Shown: one piece after another, positions 1 to 10,941 of the stretch
Numbering within the stretch: position 1 is the stretch's first letter
Layout: every line of letters starts with the position of its first letter
Assembly: GCA_022592445.1 (NCBI GenBank)
Contig: JABYQR010000280.1
Span: 1 to 61,142, forward strand
DNA from: Cytidiella melzeri
Lineage: Eukaryota > Basidiomycota > Agaricomycetes > Polyporales > Irpicaceae
Length of the DNA stretch: 61,142 nt
Direction: 5' to 3'
Made by a program: the position numbers and the translations under genes
The notes under the pieces: model-generated
Told to the model about the DNA's origin: nothing
What the model saw: only the letters and a program-made list of their open reading frames with translations
The model's database searches: none

Positions 1-76
1 CTGGTCCGGCGAGAGGGGTGATCCGATACGCAGATGATGTCGAGGTAGGGACAGGGGTGGCAACTTCTTCAGCCAT
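1..76 (-). CDS. copia gag, N-terminal 25 codons (partial)
   Basis: An ATG at 76-74 opens a frame beginning MAEEVATPVP and passing through YRITPLAGP at the window edge. YRITPLxGxxNY is a common opening of basidiomycete copia gag proteins, placed before a conserved W. The ATG lies 149 nt downstream of the primer binding site, a normal leader length for copia. No more of the protein is visible. The identification rests on this short motif and on the position next to an LTR and primer site. Confidence 0.6.
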   Translation of the reverse strand, partial: MAEEVATPVPTSTSSAYRITPLAGP

Positions 77-224
77 AATGAATAAGATTTAATATCGATA
101 AGGTGGCCTAAGAGCGTATCGCTGACTTAATGTCGCCCGAAAGAGAGATGGTTCGGCCTAAGGGCACAATGCCGAGCTACTGTCGCCGCGAGATGAAGAT
201 CGAGAGGGTGTGCGCCTAGAGCGC

Positions 225-237
225 GGGGCTCATAACC
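225..237 (-). other. primer binding site, initiator tRNA-Met anticodon-arm type
   Basis: The plus strand reads GGGGCTCATAACC, so the element strand has GGTTATGAGCCCC directly after its LTR. GGGCTCATAACC is the anticodon stem-loop (anticodon CAU) of eukaryotic initiator tRNA-Met. Drosophila copia is also primed from the anticodon half of this tRNA. The same site occurs in elements A and B and at 57624. Confidence 0.85.
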
Positions 238-465
238 TGTTGTTTTTTGCAGGGTTTTGATGCGCGCACGGGAAGGAGGCTCGAAGGGATGAACACAATG
301 TTATTAGATAGCCACGAAAATACACGGTTTTTATATTATTTTCACAAAACGGATAAGACGGAAAGGGAATATTGGGATAGGTAATCCGTGCGGAATGACA
401 AAAGGCGGGCGGTGGGAACAAGCGGAAACAAACAGAAATCGGGCGGAAAACCTAAAATAACAACA
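238..465 (-). repeat. 5' LTR of the left-end copia element (228 bp)
   Basis: The LTR begins TGTTGTT and ends AACAACA, a perfect 7-bp terminal inverted repeat with canonical TG..CA ends. It starts immediately after the primer site. On the element strand an AATATAAAAACC TATA-like motif lies near the middle. Its length is close to the 221- and 224-bp LTRs of elements A and B, but the sequence differs, so it is another family. Confidence 0.8.
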
Positions 466-678
466 TTCACAAAGAATCCAAAGATCAAAGCTCGTTCAAA
501 GCACATTGACATTCGTTACCACTACGTTCGCGAGTTCATAAATGACGACAAAAAGGCAGAACTCTATGCCATCCCAACTGAAGACCAAGTTGCTGATATT
601 ATGACCAAGTCATTAGCATTTCAGAAACAGTCTAAATTCAGTAGGAGTCTTGGACTAGTGAACTTCACCGCACCCTAA
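466..678 (+). pseudogene. copia RNase H C-terminal fragment
   Basis: From 466 the plus strand encodes a copia RNase H tail: TKNPKIKARSKHIDIRYHYV, then AIPTEDQVADIMTKSL, ending at a TAA at 676-678. The ARSKHIDIRYH and QVADIMTK motifs are diagnostic of the end of copia pol. The upstream part of pol is missing because the minus-strand element at 1-465 interrupts it. It is non-coding in practice. Confidence 0.85.
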
Positions 679-735
679 TGAGATGATGTCATTCAAAACA
701 GCTCAAAGCAAAATGATGTTAGCATCAAGTAGGAG

Positions 736-1205
736 TGTCAAAGCAAGATTGTATTGCTGATTATTGGACATCAGATCTATGGACAATGTAGATTAGAGAT
801 GTAGATAGATTAGATCAGATAGTACATAGCATGTAATTCCATCATCATATGGCCACACACAATGTGATACTTGCACCTTATGGCATTGTGTTCCAGTAGT
901 TTCCATGACTGAATAGCAGAAGTACCATGAGGCTTCTGCATGACTCATATTTCATATACCAAATGTATTGAGCTTACTAAAGGCTCAGTCAGCACCATTC
1001 AGTTATGTAGGATGCTCAGTCATTGCTTACATTCTCTATTCAGTAGTATTAGCAAGCAGGTGTGCATTACCAATCCTTACTCATATGACATTACTGTAGC
1101 ATGAGTAATCTAGTTACAGACATGTATATATACCACTCCTAGAGAGCAGAGAAATAATAAGACACTTACTCCCAGAGTTATTTGACCTTCCAAGTCATCC
1201 CCTAC
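736..1205 (+). repeat. 3' LTR of the interrupted plus-strand copia element (end approximate)
   Basis: A purine-rich tract (CAAGTAGGAG) ends at 735 and is followed by TGTCA, the expected start of a 3' LTR just downstream of the RNase H stop. Near its end it has ACAGACATGTATATATACC and AATAATAAGAC, strongly resembling the LTR-like sequence at 57063-57621. No second copy is in the window, so the right boundary is only estimated. Confidence 0.5.
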
Positions 1206-2175
1206 ACTCGTAACTTTCAAACAGAGGACATGGATCAGTAGGATGTGAATGACAAAGACATGTAGAAGATTTTACTTCTATGTTAATCACAGTCGGTGTA
1301 GCGTGCTTGACTTCCTCCTCTCGCTCGTACCTTTTTGTCCTCCGTTCGAGAGGTTTGTGAGTGTGCACGAGAGACAACAATTATGATGAATATTTGAAAA
1401 GACAAGTTGACATGGGTTTTTATACGTACATTCTGCAACCCCCTCTCGTTTCCCACACCTTTATATCCATAGTTATTTGTGGTTTTGCACGATTGGCGCT
1501 TAGCTGCATCTCTTTCGTTCTCATTTCTTTTATGGACAAAACCATTGTGGCGTGGCTGAATAAGGCAGTCCCCCTACTTGCTTGCGGGCCCAGACTCATG
1601 TCCCTCACTTGCATTGCATCATCCCAAGCTTACTGGACCAGAGACTTTACAGTGTTTATTCACAGTAGCTCATGTGATAGCGCCATGTTTGTGTACTACA
1701 GGTGGCATTCTTGATATATTAGTTTCTCACCTTCGACTTAGAGCTTCCTGACTATTTCCTCCCCCTTGAAACTAACCTACAGGTGGGTAACAGCCCAGTG
1801 GATTTTTTGTCGGCTTTTGACGATTTTCTGCACCCTATATACAGTTTGAGGACATTTTGAGCAAAAATTTGACCCACCCGATCTAGCGCCGGACATAAAC
1901 AACCCAAAAGCTCGGGGATATAAACGGCCATTTTGCCCGATTTTGGTATAGCACCTCTTGGCGGGCATTCCGGGGGCCTTGTCGGCTGGAAACTCGAACC
2001 GTGAATTCACCGTATATGATTTTGTTGCTCGCTCGTTATCAGTCCTGGTGCCTTCGAAACACATACAACTCGGTGTATAGCGCCCCGCCACAGGATTTAG
2101 ACATCCTTTTCTTTCCCCGTACGCAGAGCAAGTAGAGAATCGAACTAGTACATCACAAGCCACTAACCAGAATAC
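1206..2175. other. intergenic, no supported gene
   Basis: Several short ORFs occur on both strands, but none shows a family motif or plausible exon structure. A run around 1777-2163 is open on the minus strand for 128 codons and looks like old repeat sequence rather than a gene. Confidence 0.5.
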
Positions 2176-3479
2176 CTATATCACGATCTTCTTGCCCTCC
2201 CGAATACTAGTGAGTGCAGCGTCCAAGACACGGTATGCATCCACAGCATCGTCCAGCGACTCATAAGACCCCCCATCTCGCCCTTTCGAAAACTCAAGCC
2301 ATGCCTTTCCTGTACCCCCTAGCTTATCCACCTCGATCTCCTCCAACTCCAACTTCTCGCCGTTCAGGTACACGTCCTTTTCGCCCGATGAAGCAAAGTC
2401 ACCGTGCGTGCCTTTGGCGCACTTGATCTCAATAGTGCCGTCTTCACCGTAGATTATCCACCGGAATGGTTCAGCGAGATCCACCCCGCCTTGGTAGTGA
2501 ATGTTGGCAACGACGCCGTCGTGCTCTGGCGCACGACCTTTGAGAATCCCACTCAGAATCACCTGGTCGTGTGCTGTCTTGGTGATAGGGCCGCCAACTG
2601 TCTGCCCTGTGGAGGGGTCGATGACATGAACGGTAGGGAAACGGATAGCGCCGGTGGCACTGACTTCGGCGAATGTCCCGAGAACGGCCTTGAGACTGAA
2701 GAGAAAGTGGCCTACGAGGATAGTAATGTAATTCGCGCCTTCAATCAGGGTAAAGTGAGCTTGGCAGTCTCAAAATGAAAGTGAAGCTTGACAAACCGTT
2801 CTCGATATCAAGGCTGTAAGTGAGTGAGGGCAATGTTCGTTTGCCGAGAAAAGGTCCAGCAGCCGTCTGAAGGTTGTGGTAAGATTTGTTGCTCAAGAGC
2901 GTGACTGTTTTCATTTACCAGTGAAGTAGACAGGACCCTTCCGATCTTGCCAGATTGCACAATCTCCTTCACCTAATAAGCCACACAGAGGGCCGTCAAT
3001 GACCAGCGGTAGCAGCAGAAATAAGCTTGTCGCACCTTCCTCAGATATTTAGCGTGAGCCGCTTGCGCGCCTACCAGCGATCTCACTCCCTTTGCGTTGG
3101 CAGCCTGCGCCATACGTAGCGTCTCGTCCAGGTTCTTTCCCGGGGTCCATTCGACAAAGACATCTTTCCCTGCCTCGATCGCTGGCAAAATTGCAGCGTA
3201 GTGGTCCGGAACTTTAACGCTCACGACAACCAAATCAACCTCGGGATCATTGGCAATATCTGTCCAGCCTTGCGTGCCATAGTAACCTTTTACAGTGTGT
3301 CCGGCAAGCGAGGAGTACTTCTCTGCTGCATTCTTGGCGGATTGTTCAGAAGAAGTGCTCAGCGCGGTGAGCGTGTACTTGTCGGCGAGTAGAGGATCGA
3401 AGATGGGCGGGATGAGATCTGTGGAGGCCCACCCTTTGTTTGCGGAGAGACCAATAACGCCAAGTCTGATGGGTGCCAT
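2176..3479 (-). CDS. Gal80-like protein, Gfo/Idh/MocA fold (NAD(P)-binding)
   Basis: Four exons (3036-3479, 2919-2972, 2797-2866, 2176-2738) give 376 residues. The N-terminus GVIGLSANKGWA is a Rossmann nucleotide-binding loop very like the NPNKGWA loop of yeast Gal80. At about residue 100 the usual catalytic EKP motif of Gfo/Idh/MocA dehydrogenases is replaced by VEWTPGK, as in Gal80 (VEW), so catalytic activity is doubtful and a sensor or regulator role is possible. The C-terminal half (GHFLFSLKAVLG, then a beta-sheet domain ending EGKKIVI) fits the GFO_IDH_MocA C-terminal fold. Introns are 56-63 nt with clean GT..AG ends and all junctions keep frame. It stands alone, divergent from DUR3. 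A sugar-derivative oxidoreductase remains the alternative. Confidence 0.9.
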
Positions 3480-4269
3480 TGCGAATGAGATGATGATGGT
3501 GGTGAGTGAGTGTTGAAGGAGACATGCTGGGGTTTGAGACGCACTTTATATCTTCATGAATGGGTGTTTGCCGCCATAACAGCACTGCGCTACGTGCGTA
3601 ATTGCTGATGTTCGATTCAGCCCAGAGCTCAAAGCTTTATAATTCCCGACTTACCGGTCAACAGCAGGGGCACAAGTCGGCCAACTTGGCCATGACGGAA
3701 TCTGGCGCAACATGATTGATAAGCAGTTCCCACGGTAGGCGGGATTTAGCAGCGCCCAGTGGTATACTCAGGCTGTAACCAGCGGCGCACTTTTCGAAAA
3801 CCTACTGTACTACTCCTCTCGATAATTGCACTCACGCATCATCAAGCAGCTCAGTCGCGCATACATATGCCGGTAACCGCTTGCATTGTCAAGTATGAGC
3901 AGCAAGCACAAGTACAGTTTCCTCAAGTTGACGTTCGTGAGCGAAATCACACTCGCCATGCTCTGCGCTAGTAGAACTAACGAAGACTTTTGGCTACAGC
4001 TGGCTACTCTGAGATGTAAAATCATTGGAAATGCTCACGCTTAGCGTGGCGGTAACTACACTATTCCAGACAGATTCCCTTATCTCACTCACACGACATA
4101 CTTCGTCGCAATTACAATGGAAACGATAAGTGGACATCGAGCGTGCTTCTATGAACCAGCAAACTTCTGCCGATGGTTATGAGAAATTGTACAAATGAGT
4201 CTACATTGCTGGCGAGACTCGTTCTTCGCTGCCGGTGACCCCAGCTTGAATTATCTCCTGGAATCGCTC
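3480..4269. promoter_or_regulatory. divergent intergenic region between the Gal80-like gene and DUR3
   Basis: 790 bp separate the two divergent start codons. No ORF with family similarity is present. I could not identify convincing GATA-factor clusters or other defined operators by eye, although urea permease genes are usually under nitrogen control. Confidence 0.4.
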
Positions 4270-7232
4270 ATGTCGACAAACGCGAATGAGCCAGTTTTAC
4301 CTCAAGGCGCAGGCTATGGAGTCGGTGAGAGTTCTTGCCGTTGTTGTTATTTCGAAACTGACCATGTGTACGCATCTAATTACAAGTCGTCGGTATGTCA
4401 CGGGCTCCTCTACTGCTTCCAAAATCGACTTACACTACAGCCAGGAATTGGTTTGTTTTTCAGCGCATTTATGATCATCTTGACCTCCATTCAAGCACGA
4501 TACACGGGCTTTTCGCCAAAGAGCGCAGATGAATTCAACAGTGCTTCTCGTAGTGTCAAGCCTGGCCTAATCGCATCGGGTATCGTCTCTGCCTGGACGT
4601 GGGCCGCCACTCTTGTAAGCTAGATCATCTGCCGGTACTACTGATTTTGCTTTCTGACAGTCCAAACTTGCAGCTTCAATCTAGTGCTGTCGCTTACAAG
4701 TACGGCATATCTGGTCCATGGTGGTATGGCGCTGGAGCAACCATCCAGGTTCTGCTGTTCGCCCAGGTGAGCCAACGAAAGTTACGTACAGAGTCGGCAG
4801 CCATCTTCTTACTAGGAATACATGGTAGCTCGCGGCCAAGCTCAAGATGAATGCGCCTCGAGCGCACACTTGGCTCGAAATAGTGGCCACCCGGTGGGGC
4901 ACAGTCGCCCATTTGGTATTCATGTTTTTCGGGTAAGCGTTATTGTTTGAGTCGGTGTCACGATGGTATGTCTGACGTGCACCAATTACTAGTCTAGCGA
5001 CAAACGTTCTCGTATCATCCATGCTCATCGTGGGTGGTTCAGCTACCGTCACCAGCCTGACTGGAATGAACACCCTCGCGGCAAGTCAAAGCATTAAACC
5101 TCAATTGTTCTTCACTGACTTACTCAGCAGGCGTGCTTTCTCATACCGCTCGGAGTCTCGATCTACGTTGTAGTCGGCGGGATGCGCGCCACTCTTCTTT
5201 GTGACTAGTGAGTCCCATCCGTCTACCATCGTGACGATCCGGTACGTCTCCTAACAGCGCATCTGGCAGCACTCACACCACCGTCCTGTTCGCAATCATT
5301 TTCGTGTTCGTCTTTATTGTCTATGGCACTTCCTCCAAAATAGGATCTCCTGCTCGTATGCACGAGTTGCTTGCTGCTGCAGCTAACCAAACTCCAGTTG
5401 CGGGGAACACGGAAGGCTCGTACCTTACAATGCGCTCCAAGAACGGGCTGATATTCGGTGTGATCGCCGTGATTGGTGGCTTCGCTACCGTATTTGAAGA
5501 CCAGGCAGTACGCTGTCCACTGAGGCTGACAATTGATTATACTAACGTGGTTTACAGTACTGGCAACGAGCTATTGCGAGTCGCCCTGCGAGCTGTGTAA
5601 AGGCCTACCTCATTGGTGGTCTGGCTTGGTAATATCTAACCAGCTGTGCAAACGTACTCTTGCTGATAGCTGCACTTTGCAGGTTTGCCATTCCCTTCAT
5701 GTTTTCCACAACTTTGGGCCTATCTGCCGTCGCCCTGCGCGCCAGCGGAGATCCAGCTATGAGGATCCTCAGTCCTGACGACGTCTCTGCAGGCCTTCCT
5801 GCTCCTGCAGCCGCTTCGGCTCTCTTGGGACAAGGTGGAGCAGCCGCTCTCTTGGTCGTCTTATTCTTGGCTGTCACTAGCGCGACGAGCGCAGAGCTGA
5901 TTGCTGTTAGCAGCATTCTGACATTTGACGTTTACAAGGCAAGGTCACAATGCTGATTCCGAGAGTCTCTCAGACGTTGATATGGACTGAGTATAGAAAT
6001 ATGTCAACCCGAAGGCAACTGACCAGCAAACTCTTTGGGTTTCCCATGCATCAGTATGACCATTCTTACTCTCCTTGCTCGGCCGATACCAATTCACGCA
6101 CAGGTAGTGTTCTTCGCAGTATTGATGGGCCTCCTCGGTCTCATTTTCTTCTTCATCGGCATATCTTTGAATTGGCTTTACGTTCGTTCCGCTCCCCTCA
6201 TCTATCCGCATGTGACTAAACGTTCGCTTGTAGGAGTTCATGGGTGTCATTCTCGGCTCTGCTGTCGTCCCTATTGCTCTCTGCATTAGCTGGAAGAAGG
6301 CAAACAAGTGGGGCTGCGTCGTGGGCGCGATTACCGGGTTCGGCTGTGGATTGATTGCGTGGCTTGCGACCACATCCGCGTTGAATGGCGGCGTGTTGTC
6401 TGTGGCAGTACGTATTTTCTTCTCCGCTTTCATAGATGTGTTCACGGTGGCGATGATATTTGACTGAAAAAACCAGACTACCGGAGGAGACGAAGAGATG
6501 CTTGCGGGTAATCTCGCTTCCATTGGTGTAGGCGGTATTGTGTCTTGCGTCTCTTCCTACTTCGTATGTGTATTACCTTGTTTGCTCAACCGCATGCCTC
6601 TGACATTGCTCGATATCACAGTGGCCAGAGGACTTTGATTGGAGTACAACTCGCGCCATCAATAATCCTACCAGCACTGGTGCTAGCCCCACAGATTCAC
6701 TCAAGCCATCCTCCATGGACTACGATGAAGAAAAGAAGAACCAAGTATCATCGGACGCCGTTGTCGTCGTCGCTCACACAGAAGCAGGGGGTACAGATGA
6801 CGAGCTCAATCCTGCGATGCTGCGCAAAGCATTCAGGTTTGCTGCGTGGTCGTCGATTGTCCTGGTACGTTCCCGACGCACTGACCATCTACCATTAGAG
6901 ACTGACTGGCGATAACGAATCAAGGTCATCGTCTTGCTATTTGTGATCCCTCTCCCATTATTCTTCGCAGAGACGCAGTTTGGTAAACGTGGACTGGAGG
7001 CGTGGATCGTCATCGGGATGTTATGGACGTTTGCATCGGCGTTCACGGTTATCATATATCCCTTGTGGGAGAGCCGCAAAGAGCTTCGGGGCATTACTCG
7101 AGGGATAGTCAAGGTATGGCTTGCGATAGCCTCTGTCCATGTGTTGCGCGTTGAAAGCATTGTTTACAGGACATGTTCAAACTAGGAGGCGGGAAGTATA
7201 ACGCTAATGCTCCGCAAAGATCACAGGCATAA
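4270..7232 (+). CDS. dur3: urea active transporter, sodium:solute symporter family
   Basis: Plasma-membrane urea permease (DUR3, SSS family). Seventeen exons: 4270-4324, 4387-4392, 4445-4614, 4674-4766, 4829-4932, 4993-5080, 5131-5207, 5270-5507, 5558-5628, 5683-5938, 5997-6053, 6104-6181, 6234-6407, 6477-6563, 6622-6864, 6925-7113, 7170-7232. They join in frame to 682 residues, close to yeast Dur3 (735). Family landmarks: LPQGAGYG at the start, [77 protein letters not shown] and [13 protein letters not shown] near the end. A hydrophilic loop lies near residues 520-570 and hydrophobic helices fill the rest. Oddities: exon 2 is only 6 nt, and two introns begin with GC rather than GT (5081 and 5939). 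The ATG at 4270 was chosen because it leads straight into the conserved PQGAGY motif. Confidence 0.95.
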
Positions 7233-7767
7233 TTAGACATTGTCGTTGCTACCGTGACGGTTGGTGATGATTGGCAACTTTGGTAAACTCAAAGGGTGGA
7301 TTGTCGTTATGTACTGTAAGCGAGCTCGCCATGGGACATGCGCCGTTTGATCAAGGTGAACGGAAAGGTTGACAAACAAGAAGTGCCATAAAGGAAAGCT
7401 TAGGAAAGTTCGCCCTCGTACCACAGCGCCACAAATCCAGCTCATTCCATATATGGTAATGGGCATTGGGCACAAATGTGGTAGATGGAGCGCTTCACTA
7501 ACAGGTGGCACATGAAAGCAAATAATGTGAATAATGTCCAAATAATGACAAGGTTGAGAGCAGCGTGTATACAGAAGCTAAGAGTCTAGGCCAAAATACA
7601 AAATAGCGATACAGATGAGTACGATGGTATACCTACAAATAAACAACATGTGATTTCCGGAGTGGCTGGTATCGCATAAGGAATGAATAAATCAGGACGC
7701 ATAGGAATAGGGAGACAAAAAAGAGAAAGAAGAAAAAACAGACAGTACACGGAACTCATTGTACGAC
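7233..7767. other. convergent intergenic region (3' ends of DUR3 and RING protein 1)
   Basis: No gene is supported. The sequence probably contains both 3' UTRs. On the minus strand a consensus donor (GTAAGT, 7765-7770) overlaps the RING gene stop codon, and a TTTGTAG acceptor occurs near 7635, so a 3'-UTR intron is possible. Confidence 0.4.
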
Positions 7768-10727
7768 TTACCTTGCACTCCTGCGATTCCACATCGCGAA
7801 GAGGTTACTAGAGTGAGAGCCATTCACTGGACGAGGTGCACGTATCGAAGACGGCTCTCCAGACGACGTCGTCGCAGCGGAAGCACCCGGTCCGGAAGGT
7901 GGCGCTATGGAAAGCCCAAGAGAACTCGCGCTTGCAAGGGTATCGTTACTGGGAGCAGAGAAGGACGGCCCGTCCATCAGATAAATGTTTGCACGCCTGT
8001 TCTCGGGCTGCGGGCGTGGTTCAGCGTACCCGTGATCGATATTATTCAATCCCGTCCCACTCGTGACCCGAGCATGACGATGAGGGATCTCGTTCTCTGG
8101 CACGCCGGTATTGAGGTACGGGAAAGCAAGAGATGAGTGGCGTTGCTGGCGATTGTAATCACTGTGAGATTCGCTGCGCTGCACAACACTTGGAAGCTGC
8201 ACAGGCCCGGAGATCCTATCTGTGTGGGGTACAAGAAAAGTTCCGCGAGATGTTGACGTGGCGGGGTAATCGCTACTAGCACGAAAGCCATCTGCCCGAT
8301 GTGCACTCGGACGAACGTCTATCTGAACGTTATCGTTTCTCGTTGCGTGGCTGCCCCTTGCTCTGGAGCCGGCTCGAGGATTATCCTCTGCATCCGACAT
8401 GGATGCAATGCGCAAGTGGCGATGGTGAGGCGTCCCCCTTGATTCGCTGGACGCTCGCATTAACGACTGGTTCACAGCGTGCAAGTCATCCGCCCTGACT
8501 ACATGACGCCGTGATGGGCTGCTCGATGTCGAAAGCGACAGACCAAGACTGGTTGTTTCTGGAGGGATATGCCGAGCCCTCGGAGTCAACACTTCGTCCA
8601 GAGCATCGCGAGTTCTTGACGAACTGCGGTCGCGATGATGCCTAGAAGTAGACGCAGAGTAAAACCCTTCGTCTGGTTGAGGCGGGATCACGTCTGCCTC
8701 CCATGTCAGGGCCCTTGGAGCGACTGGGAGAACATCGCTGCCATCGTCTGACCTTGAGACAACGTGCGATGAGGTGTTTCTGCTGTGCATATCCGGCAGC
8801 CTGGTGAGATGCAAATCGGTAAAGCTCGAATTGTGAGAGGACGAAGGCCCAGAAGATAGATCCAACTCGGTTGTGTTCGATGGTAAGCCAGTCAGCTGAA
8901 GATCTCTGATACTCGTACTTCTAGACGTGCGGCTACTCGGGACGGTGCCCCAGGATGCAATTGACGGTTCTGGAGAATATGTAGAATGTGGGCCTCGCCT
9001 TGATGCTGGCTGTGCGGCAGGACGAGGATCAGCCAAAAGACCTAAGCTGCTCAGGCTGCTAGAAGCTGAGGAGTGCGAAGCATAGCTGCGGTGGGCCGAG
9101 CTGGATACTGTGCTGACCGATGAAGTCGATGGGTTCAAGTTTGCCGCTGCGTTGCTCCTAAAATACCTTCGCGAAGGCACGACCGGTTCGAGCTCCTCGT
9201 GTGATGAAGCGTGTACAGAATGCGCAGCTTGTTCTGCAATTGACCTCTGCTCTTCAGAGGGCGTGTGTTCTGGGTTGTACAGAACTAGCTGACCAGCCGA
9301 GACGCCTTCGAGTTCATGCGAGAGCGATGGTGGTGACGGAGCAATCGGTACGTATCCAACCCCCGGAAGGTAGCCGTACTGAGGTGTAGAGATAGTCGGC
9401 ATGCCTCTGTGGTGAGCGGCAACCTCATCGCTTTCAGTAGACGTGGTGTCGTCAGAGGAGTAGAAAGGGTCCTGGGTTCCCGTGAAGCTTGGTGAATGGC
9501 GGCGAGAATCGCTTAATCGATGCGAGTCCGGTGTAGGGGGTATGACCTTCTTAGAAGCCGGCGCCCCCGGAATCAGCACAGGGGGCCTGGACGGCTTCTT
9601 CGCTGGCTTACGCTCAGCTTGATCCAGTTCTTCTGGAATAGTAGGTGACATCCCCATGCTTGATAGCGGTTCAGATATCGCACGCGTCATATTAGTCCTC
9701 GCAGCGCTTGTTCTCGTTCCACTGGTGGCAACAGAGAACTGCGTACGACGGCTCGTAAAGGTAGAAGGACGCGCGGAGCCAGTGTGACTAGCTACATCCA
9801 GCGAGTGTAGATGGGAGGAAGTGGCAGGAACGATGCCCTTATCCTGACGCTTCGCAACCTCAGCTCGAAGCTGCGCGTGCTCCGCGTATAAGCGGTCCAT
9901 CTCAGAATTATTGTCTTCGAGCGACCTCTCTGCATGTGCGAGCTGTAGATAGGGTGGTCAGTGTACTCCGCTTACGCAAAGTTGCCAGTCATTCGCACTT
10001 TTCTGCACAAGTCGTTAGCTAATTGCCGCGGACATGAGATGCATAAACACTCACGACTTGTACTCTTCCAGTTGATCAAGAAGATTCTTCTCTACCATGC
10101 GAGACGTTCTGATGTCTTGCTCTTGTCTGCGATAGTTCCTCTCCCATTCCGCGTCTTGTGTCTCTATCGCTTCACGCATCGACCGATTCTCAAGATCCCG
10201 TTGTACAGACCGGTTGAGCGAAGCCAGCGACATCTTCAGCACTCTGCACTGTCGGTTGCGTGCTCTGTCAAGCTGTGTACGTTTGAACGAGTCTGGTACT
10301 TACGAGGCCTTGATTTTGGTTGCGAACAGAAAGCCACCTACTAACTTCGCTAACGACATCGGCGACGTCCTCTTCCGGTGTATTCACTCCGGAAACGAGA
10401 GCAATCCGTTGCAGAAACCCGTTTACTTGAATGGTCTCGTCGGGTTCGGCAGAGCCGTCGGCGGTGTAGCGATCGATATGGAGCTTTTTGATTCGTTCCG
10501 GTGCAAAGGCTTTACGGCATAGCGGACACAGGCTTGGATGAGTAGACATGAGACACCTACGTTAACGTTGAAGACATCAAGTATCACGATGAGCTATGCA
10601 AACATATAACATACTGAAGGCAAAATACATGGCCACATGCTATAGCATGTGGCGTGTTGGCTGCAGTAGCCCATGTATACGGATCCAAGCAGACGTCGCA
10701 TGTAGAGGATGGGTGGACTATGAGCAT
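7768..10727 (-). CDS. RING-finger / coiled-coil protein 1 with long Ser-rich tail
   Basis: Exons 10615-10727, 10304-10556, 10055-10248, 9999-10002 (4-nt microexon) and 7768-9942 encode 912 residues. An N-terminal C3HC4 RING is split by intron 1: CDVC, then ACGHVFCLQC, then CPLC. This predicts an E3 ubiquitin-ligase type zinc fold. Residues about 120-260 are charged and heptad-like (coiled coil: RRQEQDIRTSRMVEKNLL, HAQLRAEVAKRQ). The remaining 650 residues are low-complexity, rich in Ser, Pro, Thr and Arg, and probably disordered. The C-terminus ends SSNLFAMWNRR, resembling the end of the paralogue at 13430-15464. The ATG at 10727 gives MLIVHPSSTCDVC, matching the paralogue's start. Substrate and pathway are unknown. 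Confidence 0.88.
9999..10002 (-). other. 4-nt microexon (AAAA) of RING protein 1
   Basis: The upstream intron is 10003-10054 (GTGAGT..GCTAACG..GTGCAG). The downstream intron is 9943-9998 (GTGCGA..CACTGACC..CTACAG). The four bases finish a Ser codon and add Lys, in the same phase as the paralogue's microexon. An alternative 22-nt exon is possible but would need a 33-nt intron. Confidence 0.75.
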
Positions 10728-10939
10728 TCAGCCCTTGCAGCAAGCGAAGATCGACTCCGCGCAATGAGGATGGTATTGACGAGAGAGTCCTAGCGAACGT
10801 CGCTGAACGACACGCACGTTGGGCCGGGCTTGGAAGGTGTGACCGTGACTAAAGACAATGTGACTCTCAAGTGACGCGCGCATGCAGCGTGACAGCCGCG
10901 GGAAAAGCTCTTGGACTCCCTATGCATATGTTCACTCCT
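10728..10939. promoter_or_regulatory. upstream region of RING protein 1
   Basis: Short promoter-side sequence between the RING start codon and the MITE. I see no ORF or clear TATA box. Confidence 0.35.
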
Positions 10940-10941
10940 TA

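Larger units (their letters stand above)
1..465 (-). mobile_element. 5' end of a copia LTR retrotransposon, cut by the window edge
   Basis: Reading on the minus strand: LTR (238-465), primer binding site (225-237), leader (77-224), then the start of a gag ORF at 76 that runs off the window. The layout matches the two complete copia elements at 45.6-56.8 kb. The LTR abuts RNase H coding sequence of another copia element on the opposite strand, so this element is inserted into an older one. Only one end is visible, so target duplication and intactness cannot be judged. Confidence 0.8.

Noticed and set aside
1777..2163. 128-codon minus-strand ORF
   Set aside because: No family motif, no splice context, odd composition; probably chance or old repeat.
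4325..4444. Single 120-nt intron in dur3 without a microexon
   Set aside because: It keeps frame, but gives a first helix two residues shorter than the family and is long for this gene, whose other introns are about 45-75 nt. Kept as the alternative in the finding.
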